A program made the translations under genes and the position numbers. The notes below the pieces were generated by a model. The model ran no database searches. It worked only from the letters and a program-made list of their open reading frames with translations, and had not been told where the DNA came from. 64,000 nt of DNA, from assembly GCF_030519475.1 (NCBI RefSeq), contig NZ_JAUMKD010000003.1:62001-126000 (forward strand). Reading direction: 5' to 3'. Positions 24,900 through 33,553 of this stretch are shown here, piece by piece. Source of the stretch: Micromonospora sp. C28SCA-DRY-2 (GTDB taxonomy: Bacteria > Actinomycetota > Actinomycetes > Mycobacteriales > Micromonosporaceae). The stretch's first letter is position 1. Each line of letters begins with the position of its first letter.

Positions 24900-25381
24900 G
24901 GGCGTTTCTCCAGGTGGCACGGCCAGGAAAGGGCCAGCCTAACGGTCAGCCGACCGGTGGACCCGCCCGTCACCCCGGCGCCGAGGACCACGGCTCGACC
25001 GTCTCGACTGCCGCTACCGTCGGTGACCCGCCGACCTCGGCTCGCCGCCCGATCCGCTGGGCCCACGCCGCCGGCTGCCGGCCGCCGGCCAGGTTGCAGC
25101 AGCCTGCCGACGACCCTCCTGCTCGCCGGCGGGCACCCGACGAGGTCGGGCCAGCGGCGCGGCCGGCGGGAGCACTCACCGCCGCCGGCCGGGGCGGAGC
25201 GGACAGTGCTCGTCGCCGGGGAAATGTCGTACGGGTCGGGTTAGCTGCCGCGTACCGCTCGCCGCCGGAGCCGGGGTCACCGTCGACGTGTTGTGGACGG
25301 ACGCCGGGGACAGCGCGGCCTGCGCGGCGCGTGGCACCATTCCCGGACACCGCGCGGCGGGACCTCAGAAAGGATCGAGCA
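24900..25381. other. Divergent intergenic region, no gene recognised
   Basis: 482 bp between the helicase gene (minus) and the SWIM gene (plus). Open frames here show no start signals or family resemblance. It must hold both promoters; no clear hexamers were identified. Confidence 0.5.
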
Positions 25382-26728
25382 TTGAGTGCGAGCCCGTCCG
25401 TGGTGGACACCAGGATCTACCGGCACGCGTCGGGCGTGGTCGGCGACACCGTGGCCCTTGCCACGTCGGCGCCGGACCGGGTCGACGGGCAGACCTTCTT
25501 CGCCGGTTTCGTGCGTACGCCCCGGGTGGTGGCCGGCGGGCTGCTGGCACTGGCCGACATCGCGGCCGCCGACTTCCGGCCGGTGCGGAGTCCGGGCGGG
25601 CGCGATCCGGTGGTCACCGGCGACGGCGAACGGCTGCGACTGGAGGCGCTGTCGGCCTGCGGCGGCGTGTACGGGCGACTGGACCTGACCGCCGAGGAGC
25701 TGGACGGCGCACCGGTGGGCCGCGGTGTGACCAACGTGGACGTCAACCCCGGGTTGTACACCGCGCTGACCCGCGTCGGGGCCGGGGACCCGGTGCGCCT
25801 GGCGGTCGGCGAGGACGAGCTCGCCGTGTCGACGCTCGACGGGCGCGTGGTCGAGAAGCGGGTGCCGCTGCCGGAGCGGTGGCTGCGCGGGCTGGCCGAG
25901 GTGTCGGCGCACGCGCTGCCGATGGACCCCCGGTTGGAGCTGCGTCCGGGACGCGCGGTGGCGCTGCTGGCCGAGGTGTCGGCGCGTACCGGCCGGCGGA
26001 CGCGGTGGTTGCTGCCGGCCGCGACCGGGTGGCGCTCCACGAGCCGGCCGGATCGCGGCGCGATCTGCGTGGCGGACGGATACCGCCTGTCGGTACTGCG
26101 TCCGCTGCTTCCCCTCGCGCGCACCGTCACCCTCTACGCGCCGCCGGTCAGCGGCGCGCCGGCCCAGGTGAGCGGCTGGGTGCTCGACTTCGGCACGGCC
26201 CGGTTCACGCTGCTGCTGTCGACCGCCGTGCAGCACGGCTTCGCCGGGGACGGTCAGCTGCTGGCCGACCTCGGGGCCGGGTCGGCCGACACCGACGCCG
26301 AAGCCTTGAACGCCCTGCTGGTCACCGACCCGGTCGTCGACCGGTCGTCGGTCGCCGAGCGGATGGACTGGGACGGTACGCGGGCCACCGCCGCCCTCGC
26401 CGCCCTCGCCACGGCGGGCCAGGTGGGCTACGACATCGCGGCGGCGTCGTCGTTCCACCGTCCGCTGCCCTACCGGGCCGATCTCGTGGCCGCACTGCAT
26501 CCACGGCTGGCGGCGGCACGGGCGCTGGGGGCGGCGGGCGGGGTGGTGCCGACCGACGCGGGCGTGGAGGTCACCTCCGGGGGTTCCACCTATCTCGTGC
26601 ACCGGCGCGGCGCCGGGTACGCCTGCACCTGCGCCTGGTGGGCCGAGCATCAGGGCTTGCGCGGGCCGTGCAAGCACGTCGTGGCGGCGATGTTCAGCGA
26701 GGAGAACGGGGTGACGGGCGGTGCGTGA
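25382..26728 (+). CDS. SWIM zinc-finger protein
   Basis: A 448-residue protein. The TTG at 25382 is preceded by AAAGGA with a 7-base spacer; no ATG gives as good a start. The first 400 or so residues are mixed alpha/beta with no enzyme motif I recognise. The C-terminus carries a SWIM finger, CxC...CxH: YACTCAWWAEHQGL then PCKHVVAAM at about 420-442. SWIM fingers bind DNA or proteins. The next gene overlaps by 8 bp. In many actinobacteria such a SWIM protein is encoded beside a DUF6493-type protein and a MoxR ATPase/VWA pair (yehL/yehP-like); the latter two are absent here. Confidence 0.8.
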   Translation: MSASPSVVDTRIYRHASGVVGDTVALATSAPDRVDGQTFFAGFVRTPRVVAGGLLALADIAAADFRPVRSPGGRDPVVTGDGERLRLEALSACGGVYGRLDLTAEELDGAPVGRGVTNVDVNPGLYTALTRVGAGDPVRLAVGEDELAVSTLDGRVVEKRVPLPERWLRGLAEVSAHALPMDPRLELRPGRAVALLAEVSARTGRRTRWLLPAATGWRSTSRPDRGAICVADGYRLSVLRPLLPLARTVTLYAPPVSGAPAQVSGWVLDFGTARFTLLLSTAVQHGFAGDGQLLADLGAGSADTDAEALNALLVTDPVVDRSSVAERMDWDGTRATAALAALATAGQVGYDIAAASSFHRPLPYRADLVAALHPRLAAARALGAAGGVVPTDAGVEVTSGGSTYLVHRRGAGYACTCAWWAEHQGLRGPCKHVVAAMFSEENGVTGGA

Positions 26729-29402
26729 CGTGTGGCGCGAGGTGTGCGCGCGAATCGACGCGGCCGACTTCGACGCGCTCGGGGAGACGCTCGCCGGTCT
26801 GGACGCCGGCGGGCGGGCCACCCTGCTGCCGGCGCTGGAGGCGCACACGCCGACCCGCGCCGAGCCGAAGCCGGTCGTGCTGCCCGAGCCCGAGCCCGAG
26901 CCGGAGCCGGAGCTGCCCACGTCGGGCTCCTTCGGTTTCGTGTTCATGACCGCTCCCGGGGAGGAGATTCCCCGCGACCTCGCCGGGATCCGGGCGCTCA
27001 TGGCGCGCCAGCGGTCGCAGCGGCAGGAACGCCAGCGCGGCTTCGAGAAGCAGCGACTGGAGTGGCAGGCCATGCACGAGGCCAGGGAGCTGAACGAGCG
27101 CCGCCACGCGGCCCTCGCCATGGCCGTGCTCGCCTGCGCTCCCACCGTCGCCGACGCGGTCAAGCGGATGTACCGACCGTGGTCCGCGGGCCCGTCACTG
27201 CGGGTGTCAGCCGAGATGGTGCCCGGCCTGCTCCGGGCGCGCGGCGCCGACTGGGCTGCCAGCCTGGCCCGGCACCTGCTGCGCCGGTCCGGCTCGCGGA
27301 TCCGGGGGGCCGCTCACTGGCCGTTCACCGAGGCGCTCATGCGGGCCGTGGGTGCCGGGCCGCCGGACACGCCCGCCGCCGTGGCGCAGTACGTGGCGCT
27401 GCGGCGGGGCAACCCGTCGCTGGCCGCTGCCCTGGCCGCCGACCCGTGGCTCGACCACGTGGTGCCGTACCTCTTCGACGACGACCGGGTGGCCGTCGCC
27501 TTCGCCACCGGCGTCGCCGGCCGGGACTGGCCGCCGGCCCTGCTCGAGCTGGCCGCCAGCGGCCGGATCGACCGGCGGGTGCTCATCGCGGGGTGCCTGC
27601 GCCGGTTGCGGGCCGGCGGGCGGAAGGGGCTGCTCCAGCCGTACCTCGATCTGCTCAAGCAACTGGCACCGACGGTCGACGAGTTGGCCGGGCACCGGCA
27701 GGAACTGATCGGCCTGCTGACCGCACCGATGTCGACGGTCGCGAACCTCGCGTACGCCGGGCTGCGCGACCTGCACCGGGTGTCCGCGCTGGATCCGGCA
27801 GCCCTGCTGGAGATCACCCAGAGCATGCTGGCCCGCCAGGAGAAGACGCTGGTGCGGGCACATCTGACGTGGCTACGGACGCTTCCGCTCGAGCCGCTGC
27901 TGGACGGGCTGGTGGTCGGGCTGTTCCATCCGGTGCCCGAACTCGCCGAAGGCACCCTCGACCTGATCGAGCGAGGGCTGCCGGCGCTGTCGGCGGAGTC
28001 CCGGAACCGGCTGCGGGACGAACTGCCGGCGCTCGACGGCGCGGTCGCGCACCGGCTCGCCGGGCTGCTCGGCGCCGCGCCGCCCGCTCCCGTCGCCGTT
28101 GCGCCGCGCGTCGCGGAGCCGCCGGCGGAGATGCCACCGCCGCTGGACCTCGGCGCGCTCGCCGGCGAAGTGGCGATCGTGTTCCGCAAGGGCAACGACG
28201 ATCCCGTCCGGTACGAGTTGCTGCTCGACGGGCTGGTGCGGGCGGCGCGGGGCGACCGCGCCGCCGCCGAGCGGGTGCTGAGGCCGATGGTCCCGCAGTG
28301 GACCGGACCGTGGCCGGCCGTGGTCGCCGCCGCCGCCGGCAGCTACGTGTCGGCTGAGGCGCCGTACCGGTGGGCGGAGCCGCATCCGGTGACGCGCTTC
28401 CTGGAAAGCCGGGTCACCGAACTCGCCGAACGGCTCCTCAAGGAGCCGCCGCCGGCGCTGCTGGCCACGCCGGCCACCGTCGCCGGGCACGTCGATCCCG
28501 CTCGGGTGCTCGACCTGCTGCGCACGGCCGAGGACGACGGCTGGCAGCCGGGCCACGCCGACCTGACGCAGGCCATCCTGCGGCTGCCGCGCGAGGTGGA
28601 CGAGGTCGTCCAGGCGGGCGCGCGGCGTCTCGTCTCCCCCGGCGGGCGCCGGTTCGCCGCGGCGCTGGCCACCCGGTTCGAGCCGCGCACCTGGGTGGAG
28701 GAGGTCGGCCACCAGCCGCACCGGTCCGGCCGGCGGGTCGCGATGCTGGACCCGACCGGCCTGCCGGCCGAACTTGCCGAGCCGCTCGACGCGGCCCAGC
28801 GGATCAACCACAGCCGGTGGACGGGCGACCTGGCACTGTGGCCGATGATCGCGCCGTCGCACCGGGAGGTCATGGCCGCGCACCTCCAGCCGTTCGTGGC
28901 CGCGGCGGTGGAGCGGGGCAACCTGTCCACCGGGATCCTCACCGGCCTCGCCGCCGCCGACGGCCCGCCCGGCCCGGCGATGTGGTCGATCATGGCGTAC
29001 GCGCTCGCCAACCACCGGCAACCCGTACGGCTGGCGGCCGGAGACGCGCTGATCACCCTCGCTGCCCGGCCGGACTGGGACAGCGCCGGCATCGGGGCGG
29101 AGCTCGGTGCCCTCGCCGCCGCCGGTCGGGTCGTGCTGCAGCGGGTCGTCCAGCCGCTGACCGAGGTGCTCAGGGCCGGTGAGCGTGAGGCGGTCTGGCA
29201 GGTCACGTCGGCGGCGCTGCCGATGCTGCTGCCCGCCGGGGCCAGACCGGGCCTGGCTGACCTGGTCAGCCTCGCTGCCGACACCGCACCGGGCGACCGC
29301 CCGGTCGACCTGCCGGGCCTTGCCGCGCTCGCCGCCGATCCCCGGCGGAACCGGCTCACCGAGGCCGCCCGACGCTTCACCGCCCGCACCGCCAGCGCCT
29401 GA
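26721..29402 (+). CDS. DUF6493-type large helical protein
   Basis: An 893-residue protein starting at GTG 26721, eight bases inside the previous gene, so translation is probably coupled. After a 50-residue helical start there is an acidic Pro-Glu run (EPEPEPEPEL, about 56-65), then a highly charged helix (RQRSQRQERQRG, about 99-120). The remainder is a long array of leucine-rich helical pairs resembling HEAT-type repeats. It fits the uncharacterised DUF6493 proteins that partner SWIM-finger proteins. No catalytic motif is visible; a scaffold role is likely (inference). Confidence 0.75.
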   Translation: MRDVWREVCARIDAADFDALGETLAGLDAGGRATLLPALEAHTPTRAEPKPVVLPEPEPEPEPELPTSGSFGFVFMTAPGEEIPRDLAGIRALMARQRSQRQERQRGFEKQRLEWQAMHEARELNERRHAALAMAVLACAPTVADAVKRMYRPWSAGPSLRVSAEMVPGLLRARGADWAASLARHLLRRSGSRIRGAAHWPFTEALMRAVGAGPPDTPAAVAQYVALRRGNPSLAAALAADPWLDHVVPYLFDDDRVAVAFATGVAGRDWPPALLELAASGRIDRRVLIAGCLRRLRAGGRKGLLQPYLDLLKQLAPTVDELAGHRQELIGLLTAPMSTVANLAYAGLRDLHRVSALDPAALLEITQSMLARQEKTLVRAHLTWLRTLPLEPLLDGLVVGLFHPVPELAEGTLDLIERGLPALSAESRNRLRDELPALDGAVAHRLAGLLGAAPPAPVAVAPRVAEPPAEMPPPLDLGALAGEVAIVFRKGNDDPVRYELLLDGLVRAARGDRAAAERVLRPMVPQWTGPWPAVVAAAAGSYVSAEAPYRWAEPHPVTRFLESRVTELAERLLKEPPPALLATPATVAGHVDPARVLDLLRTAEDDGWQPGHADLTQAILRLPREVDEVVQAGARRLVSPGGRRFAAALATRFEPRTWVEEVGHQPHRSGRRVAMLDPTGLPAELAEPLDAAQRINHSRWTGDLALWPMIAPSHREVMAAHLQPFVAAAVERGNLSTGILTGLAAADGPPGPAMWSIMAYALANHRQPVRLAAGDALITLAARPDWDSAGIGAELGALAAAGRVVLQRVVQPLTEVLRAGEREAVWQVTSAALPMLLPAGARPGLADLVSLAADTAPGDRPVDLPGLAALAADPRRNRLTEAARRFTARTASA

Positions 29403-29814
29403 CTCGTGCCGCGAGATCCGGGCCGGGCGTAGCTCCAGCGTGTGGCCGCGAGGTCTCCGGTTTCAGGTTCTGGTTCGTCGCTGAGCCATCCTCACCGGCG
29501 CTGCCCTTCGGGAACCACACCAACGCCGCTCCGGTCCACTCGCTGCTCGAACCGCGGGTTCGCCGCTCTCGCACACCCTCGTCTCGTGTGGTTGCACAAC
29601 CATATGAGACAGAGCACCGCTTGAGCATTCAAACTCAAGATTCCCTCAAGTTGCGTCAGCCATCGTCATCCCTCGAAATACTTCTGCCAGAATCAGCCGC
29701 ACGAGGATACCGATCCAGCCGCACGACAGTGGCAAGTGGACGGTTCCGAGGGTGCGATCGATCTGCTGTTTCCGGCCGGTGCTGCCGGAACGAAATCCCC
29801 GGAAGGGAGAGACC
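29403..29814. other. Intergenic, no gene recognised
   Basis: 412 bp, noticeably richer in A and T between 29585 and 29700 than the surroundings. No convincing gene; it presumably holds the promoter of the small secreted protein. Confidence 0.5.
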
Positions 29815-30270
29815 ATGACACGTCTCCGCTCGGTGGCCTGCTCGGCCCTGTTGGGAACCACGCTGGCGGTGGCTTCCGCGACGGTTACCGCACCTGCGGC
29901 GTCCGCCGGGTCGCTGTACTGGAAGAACGGGACCAACGTCTCGAAGTCGACGGTGTGGTCCGGAGCGACCGCCAGCAACATGCAGTGCTACTTCCCATCA
30001 GGATACAACGCGACCATGTGTATCCGGTTCGACCGGCGGGCCATCTACGTCCGGAACGACAAGGCCAACGGCTACTTCAAGCTGGGGCAGTGGACCGGCA
30101 GCGGCAACACGTACATCTGCCAGAACAACCGCACGAAGACCTCCGGCGACGGCAGCTGGGTGGCCTGCCAATGGAACTGGCCGAAAAAGAACTGCTACAC
30201 CAAGCGGACCGGTTACGGGCAGCACGAATGGTACGTGACCAGCCCGTCCAGCGGCGTCAAGTGCTATTAG
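29815..30270 (+). CDS. Small secreted cysteine-containing protein of unknown function
   Basis: A 151-residue protein with GGGAGA ahead of the ATG. The signal peptide ends at about residue 31 (APAASA / GSLYW). The mature part, about 120 residues, is rich in Tyr, Trp, Asn, Thr and Lys and has six cysteines (QCYF, MCIRF, YICQ, VACQ, NCYT, KCY), enough for three disulfides. It is basic and carries no known enzyme motif. Size and composition suggest a stable extracellular protein such as an inhibitor, bacteriocin or binding protein, but nothing decides between these. Confidence 0.75.
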   Translation: MTRLRSVACSALLGTTLAVASATVTAPAASAGSLYWKNGTNVSKSTVWSGATASNMQCYFPSGYNATMCIRFDRRAIYVRNDKANGYFKLGQWTGSGNTYICQNNRTKTSGDGSWVACQWNWPKKNCYTKRTGYGQHEWYVTSPSSGVKCY

Positions 30271-30305
30271 TTCCATAGGCAAGGCACGCCCTGGCGCGAG
30301 CCGGA

Positions 30306-30362
30306 GCGCATCGCCGGCGACACTCACCTGCTGGAAACAGGAGCGTGTCGTCGGCGGTGCGC
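30306..30362. terminator. Long hairpin terminator after the small secreted protein gene
   Basis: Arms about 30306-30325 and 30341-30362 (GCATCGCCGGCGACAC against GTGTCGTCGGCGGTGC) pair with few mismatches, and the loop contains a further CCTG/CAGG pair. It lies 36 bp past the stop at 30270. Confidence 0.65.
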
Positions 30363-30442
30363 GCGGCCGCGCTGGTACGACCTGGATTCTCTTTCAATTT
30401 CCATCGAGCCCGGGTTCACCGCCCGCCGCGTGCGGATATCGC

Positions 30443-30670
30443 CTACAGGTGTGCCGCGAGAGCGGCGGGTGCCTCGACATGGGCGAGGTGATTGAGCCCC
30501 TCCATCCAGGTCAGGCGCGCCCGGGGCATGGCCGAGACGAACCGGTCGAGGGCTTCGGCGTAGGGAGCACCGGCGGCCGCGCTGAGGGTGCCGGCCAGGA
30601 TGTCGACGGGGATCCGCAGCGCCCGATAGCGCTCGTAGTGGGGCGTGAACGTGTTCAGCGCTGCGTGCTC
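30443..30670 (-). pseudogene. C-terminal fragment of an alpha/beta-hydrolase
   Basis: Read on the minus strand, about 73 codons ending in TAG give FTPHYERYRALRIPVDIL, then ALDRFVSAMPRARLTW and GLNHLAHVEAPAALAAHL. This is the acid strand plus catalytic-His end of an alpha/beta-hydrolase. Nothing of the nucleophile elbow or the N-terminal half exists upstream; the fragment ends abruptly at the start of the opposing TetR fragment. Confidence 0.65.
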
Positions 30671-30672
30671 GG

Positions 30673-30927
30673 CGGGCGGACACCATCGACGTACGCCAGA
30701 CGGTCGCCCGGCTCCAGCAGGCCGACGCCGACGCGCTGCGCGAGCGGATCGAGCAGGCGGTCCGGACGGGCGAGCTGCCCCGGTCGACGTCCGTCGCGGC
30801 GCTGACCGCGTACGTCCAGTGCGTCTGGCACGGCCTCTCGGCCATGTCGAACGCCGGCGCCCCGCGCCCGCAGTTGCTCGACGTCGTTGACGAGGCGATG
30901 CGGGCCTGGCCGCCCGGCCCGCGCTGA
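30673..30927 (+). pseudogene. C-terminal fragment of a TetR-family regulator
   Basis: A plus-strand frame ending at TGA 30925-30927 reads IDVRQTVARLQQADADAL, then EQAVRTGELPRSTSVAALTA and YVQCVWHGLSAMSNAG. This is the characteristic end of TetR ligand domains (GELPxxTxxxALxxYVQxxxxGLS). No helix-turn-helix part is present. It sits head to head with the hydrolase fragment. Confidence 0.7.
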
Positions 30928-30940
30928 CCTTGGCCCGCGT

Positions 30941-31321
30941 TCAGCCCGGAATCTCCACCCAGCGGGCGGCTGCCTCGAAGGTGTCCGCCGGGGTGGTGTT
31001 GAAGGCGATCGCCGCGTCGGGAGCATGCCGGTGCACCAGGTTTACCACGCGCTCGAACAGGTCCAGCTGATTGCGGACACCGCCACCGATGACGACGCAC
31101 TCCCAAGCCCGGGCGCGAAGGGCAGCGGTGACGACCGCCGCCATGTCGTCGCTGCCGTCGAGACCGAACAAGCAGAACTCGGCCCCCACGCCGTGCTCGG
31201 CGAATCGGGTCCGCCCGGCTTCGATGCCGTCGGCTACCGGCTTGGGGTCCCACGGCCCGGGCACCCGGTACGGATCGAGACCGATCACGAGCACGCGGGG
31301 TGTCAGGTCCGGTGTGTTCAT
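30941..31321 (-). CDS. Conserved hypothetical protein
   Basis: A 126-residue protein, MNTPDLTPRVLVIGLDPYRVPGPWDPKPVADGIEAG onwards, in part alternating strands and helices: VLVIGLDP, AEFCLFGLDGSDD, WECVVIGGGVRNQ, AAIAFNTTP. The layout suggests a small Rossmann-like alpha/beta fold with a glycine loop (VIGGGVR). Proteins of this type are common and uncharacterised in actinomycetes. It lies alone, downstream of the TetR fragment and in the opposite direction. Confidence 0.7.
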   Translation of the reverse strand: MNTPDLTPRVLVIGLDPYRVPGPWDPKPVADGIEAGRTRFAEHGVGAEFCLFGLDGSDDMAAVVTAALRARAWECVVIGGGVRNQLDLFERVVNLVHRHAPDAAIAFNTTPADTFEAAARWVEIPG

Positions 31322-31380
31322 TGCTGAAGACTATGCGCGGTCCGGGCCGGAGGCGGGCTTCGACTGTTCGTCGGGTTGCG

Positions 31381-31632
31381 TCAGCGGCGCAGGCGGCGGG
31401 AGCACTCGCCGTCGTGACCGTCGCGGAGCACGCAGCGCCCGCCGCCGGGCAGCCGCAGGTCGCAGAAGACCCGGTGACGGAGGAACTGCCGGTCCTCCTC
31501 GGAAACGGTGGTCTCCCCCGGGTCGGTCATCGGCAGCACGGACATCCAGCGGCCGATGACCCGGGCCAGGCGCTGCGCGGCCGGCAGGTCAGCGGCGACC
31601 ACGGGCAGGTGGATGACGTACCGCTGGGTCAT
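31381..31632 (-). CDS. Small hypothetical protein paired with a DivIVA-like protein
   Basis: An 83-residue protein starting MTQRYVIHLPVVAADLPAAQRLARVIG and ending in an Arg-rich tail with three cysteines (VFCDLRLPGGGRCVLRDGHDGECS). Its ATG overlaps the stop of the DivIVA-like gene (ATGA), so the two are translationally coupled. The cysteine pattern could bind a metal. Function unknown; this pair commonly sits divergent to XRE/DUF397 genes in Micromonosporaceae. Confidence 0.7.
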   Translation of the reverse strand: MTQRYVIHLPVVAADLPAAQRLARVIGRWMSVLPMTDPGETTVSEEDRQFLRHRVFCDLRLPGGGRCVLRDGHDGECSRRLRR

Positions 31633-31925
31633 CGTGCGGGGTCCTGGTCGGCGCTGGGCTGGTCGGACTGCCAGGTGCGCAGCGCGAGCTTGATCCGCGC
31701 GGTTTCCCGGCGGCTCTCGGCGAGGGCGTCGTGGAGTGCGGTCATGTCGAGGGCGACCCGGTCGAGGAAGGCGTACACGTCGTCGGGGTTCAGGCCGCGG
31801 CGTCCGAGCCGGGCGGGCGGAAAGCGGCGCTCGCGCACCTGCCACGGCAGCAGGCTGCGGTACGTGGCGGAGCGGTAGGTCGTCCCGGCGCTAACTGGGA
31901 ACGACCTCTGGTTGCGAACGCTCAT
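31629..31925 (-). CDS. DivIVA-domain small protein
   Basis: A 98-residue protein. Residues about 35-90 (RRFPPARLGRRGLNPDDVYAF then LDRVALDMTALHDAL) match the N-terminal DivIVA/Wag31 domain: a FxxxRLGRRGxxxxDVxxFLDRV core followed by a coiled coil. Full DivIVA proteins are longer and organise polar growth; this short form is typical of accessory copies. The ATG at 31925 has AAAGG upstream. It is the first gene of a two-gene unit divergent from the XRE regulator. Confidence 0.75.
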   Translation of the reverse strand: MSVRNQRSFPVSAGTTYRSATYRSLLPWQVRERRFPPARLGRRGLNPDDVYAFLDRVALDMTALHDALAESRRETARIKLALRTWQSDQPSADQDPAR

Positions 31926-32109
31926 GTCAGCCTGCCTTTCTCGTCCTGGGTGCAGCACAGCTCATCCCGGCACGACACCGGGCTGCTCAGTTGGAGTGAG
32001 TCGGGGGGCGGCGACCGGTTCGGGGGATCCCGGCCGCCGCGCTGTGGCCATCCTGTGGCAGTCCGGAGTGGATGCGCAACGTTCCAGGCCGCAATTTCGG
32101 CAGTGTGCA

Positions 32110-32138
32110 TTGACTTTCTTTGTTGAACCACGTAGGTG
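32110..32138 (+). promoter_or_regulatory. Candidate promoter of the XRE/DUF397 unit
   Basis: TTGACT at 32110-32115, 17-base spacer, TAGGTG at 32133-32138, in the only AT-richer stretch of the divergent region. Confidence 0.45.
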
Positions 32139-32189
32139 TTGCAGAAGCACATCACGCAGTGTTATGCCATGGAATCAAGGAGTGTGCCG

Positions 32190-33077
32190 GTGGCCGAGGA
32201 GATTGGATCGACCGTGCCGCGCCGGCAGCTTGGCCGGCTGCTGCGCCAGTTCCGCAACGAAGCCGGGGTAACCCTCGACGCTGCCGCTGAGGCCCTCGAA
32301 TACAGCCGGCAGAAGATCTGGCGTCTCGAGTGCGGCATGGGCCCGGTCCGGGTGCTCGACGTCAAGGCGATGTGCGAGCTGTACGGGGTCTCGCCGGAGA
32401 TGACCGAGGCGATGCGCGGGCTGGCCGCGGAGACGAAGTCGAAGGGCTGGTGGCACGCGTACGGGGACGCGGTGCCGAGCTGGTTCGAGTTGTATGTCGG
32501 CCTGGAATCCGCGGCCTCCCGGCTCAGGGGCTTCGACGAGTCGCTGATCCCGGGAATCCTGCAAACGAAAGGCTACGCCGACGCGCTCTTCCGGCTCGGG
32601 CGGATACTCAGCGACGACGAGCGTGAGCGAGCCGTTCAGGTGCGTCTACAGCGGCAGGCACTGCTCATGCGGCGACTCCCAGCGGCTCCCCGATTGGAAT
32701 CGGTGGTGTCGGAGGCGGTGCTTCGCCGCACTGTCGGTGGGTCGGCTGTGATGACCTCCCAGCTCGAGCATCTACTCAAACTGTCTGAACTGCCGAATGT
32801 GTCCGTTCGGGTGCTACCCCTGGCGGCAGGACCGCAGCCCGGGGCAGTTGCGGGCACCTTCATGATCCTCGACTTCCCGCCCACCAAAGGCGGTCGGGCC
32901 GCCCCTGAACCCTCAATCGTCTACAGCGAGTCGCTGACCGGGGCGCTCTACCTCGACAAGCCCGACGAGTTGACCGCCTACGAACGCGTGTGGCGAGGGC
33001 TGGATGCGCTCGCCCTCGGCGAGGCAGAATCGAAGGACATGATCAAGAGGATCACCGGGGAGATGCGGCATGACTGA
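32190..33077 (+). CDS. XRE-family regulator with DUF5753 sensor domain
   Basis: A 295-residue regulator. The helix-turn-helix is at about 10-65 (RRQLGRLLRQFRNEAGVTLD, AAEALEYSRQKIWRLECG) and the DUF5753 region at about 95-285 (WFELYVGLESAAS, IPGILQTKGYADAL, NVSVRVLPLAAG). The GTG at 32190 follows AAGGAG by seven bases; an ATG at 32169 is possible but lacks a ribosome-binding site. It overlaps the DUF397 gene by 8 bp. This is the WhiJ/BldB-like gene pair of actinomycetes, in which the DUF397 protein is thought to modulate the XRE protein in development or antibiotic production. Confidence 0.88.
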   Translation: MAEEIGSTVPRRQLGRLLRQFRNEAGVTLDAAAEALEYSRQKIWRLECGMGPVRVLDVKAMCELYGVSPEMTEAMRGLAAETKSKGWWHAYGDAVPSWFELYVGLESAASRLRGFDESLIPGILQTKGYADALFRLGRILSDDERERAVQVRLQRQALLMRRLPAAPRLESVVSEAVLRRTVGGSAVMTSQLEHLLKLSELPNVSVRVLPLAAGPQPGAVAGTFMILDFPPTKGGRAAPEPSIVYSESLTGALYLDKPDELTAYERVWRGLDALALGEAESKDMIKRITGEMRHD

Positions 33078-33270
33078 CCTGACCGGCGCCATCTGGCGCA
33101 AGAGCAGCCGCAGCGGCGACAACGGCGGTGCCTGTGTCGAGGTCGCCACCAACCTCCCCGGCATCGTCGCCGTCCGCGACTCCAAGGACCCCAACGGACC
33201 GGCATTGATGTTCGCGCCGCAACCTTGGGCGAGGTTCGTGAAGATTGTAGGCTTCCGATCCTCGGTGTGA
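33070..33270 (+). CDS. DUF397 protein
   Basis: A 66-residue protein with the full DUF397 signature: GAIWRKSSRSGDNGGACVEV, then VAVRDSKDPNGPALMF. It overlaps the preceding XRE gene by 8 bp, the usual arrangement for this pair. Small DUF397 proteins act with WhiJ-type regulators; direct function of this copy is unknown. Confidence 0.92.
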   Translation: MTDLTGAIWRKSSRSGDNGGACVEVATNLPGIVAVRDSKDPNGPALMFAPQPWARFVKIVGFRSSV

Positions 33271-33553
33271 GACGAGATTGGCGGCCTCGCCACGACCGGT
33301 CCCGTTTTCGTCCGCCAAGGCACCAAACCCCATTCACAACGCCTTGAGAGACGTCCGCTGATCGTCGGGACTCCACTGCCCGTTCGATAGCGGACCGGCG
33401 CCTATGACCGACTACGGGTGCCTGGTCGGCCACGATCCATTGCAGAGCGCGTCGCCAATCGGACAGTTGCCGAATTGGCCATTGCACGCTGGATACCGTT
33501 CACAGGACTCGCACGGCGGATCACCGCGCTAACGACCTGTGGGGTTAAGAGAT

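Noticed and set aside
22857..25244. Long plus-strand frame opposite the helicase N-terminus
   Set aside because: Antisense of conserved helicase and DUF4011 motifs.
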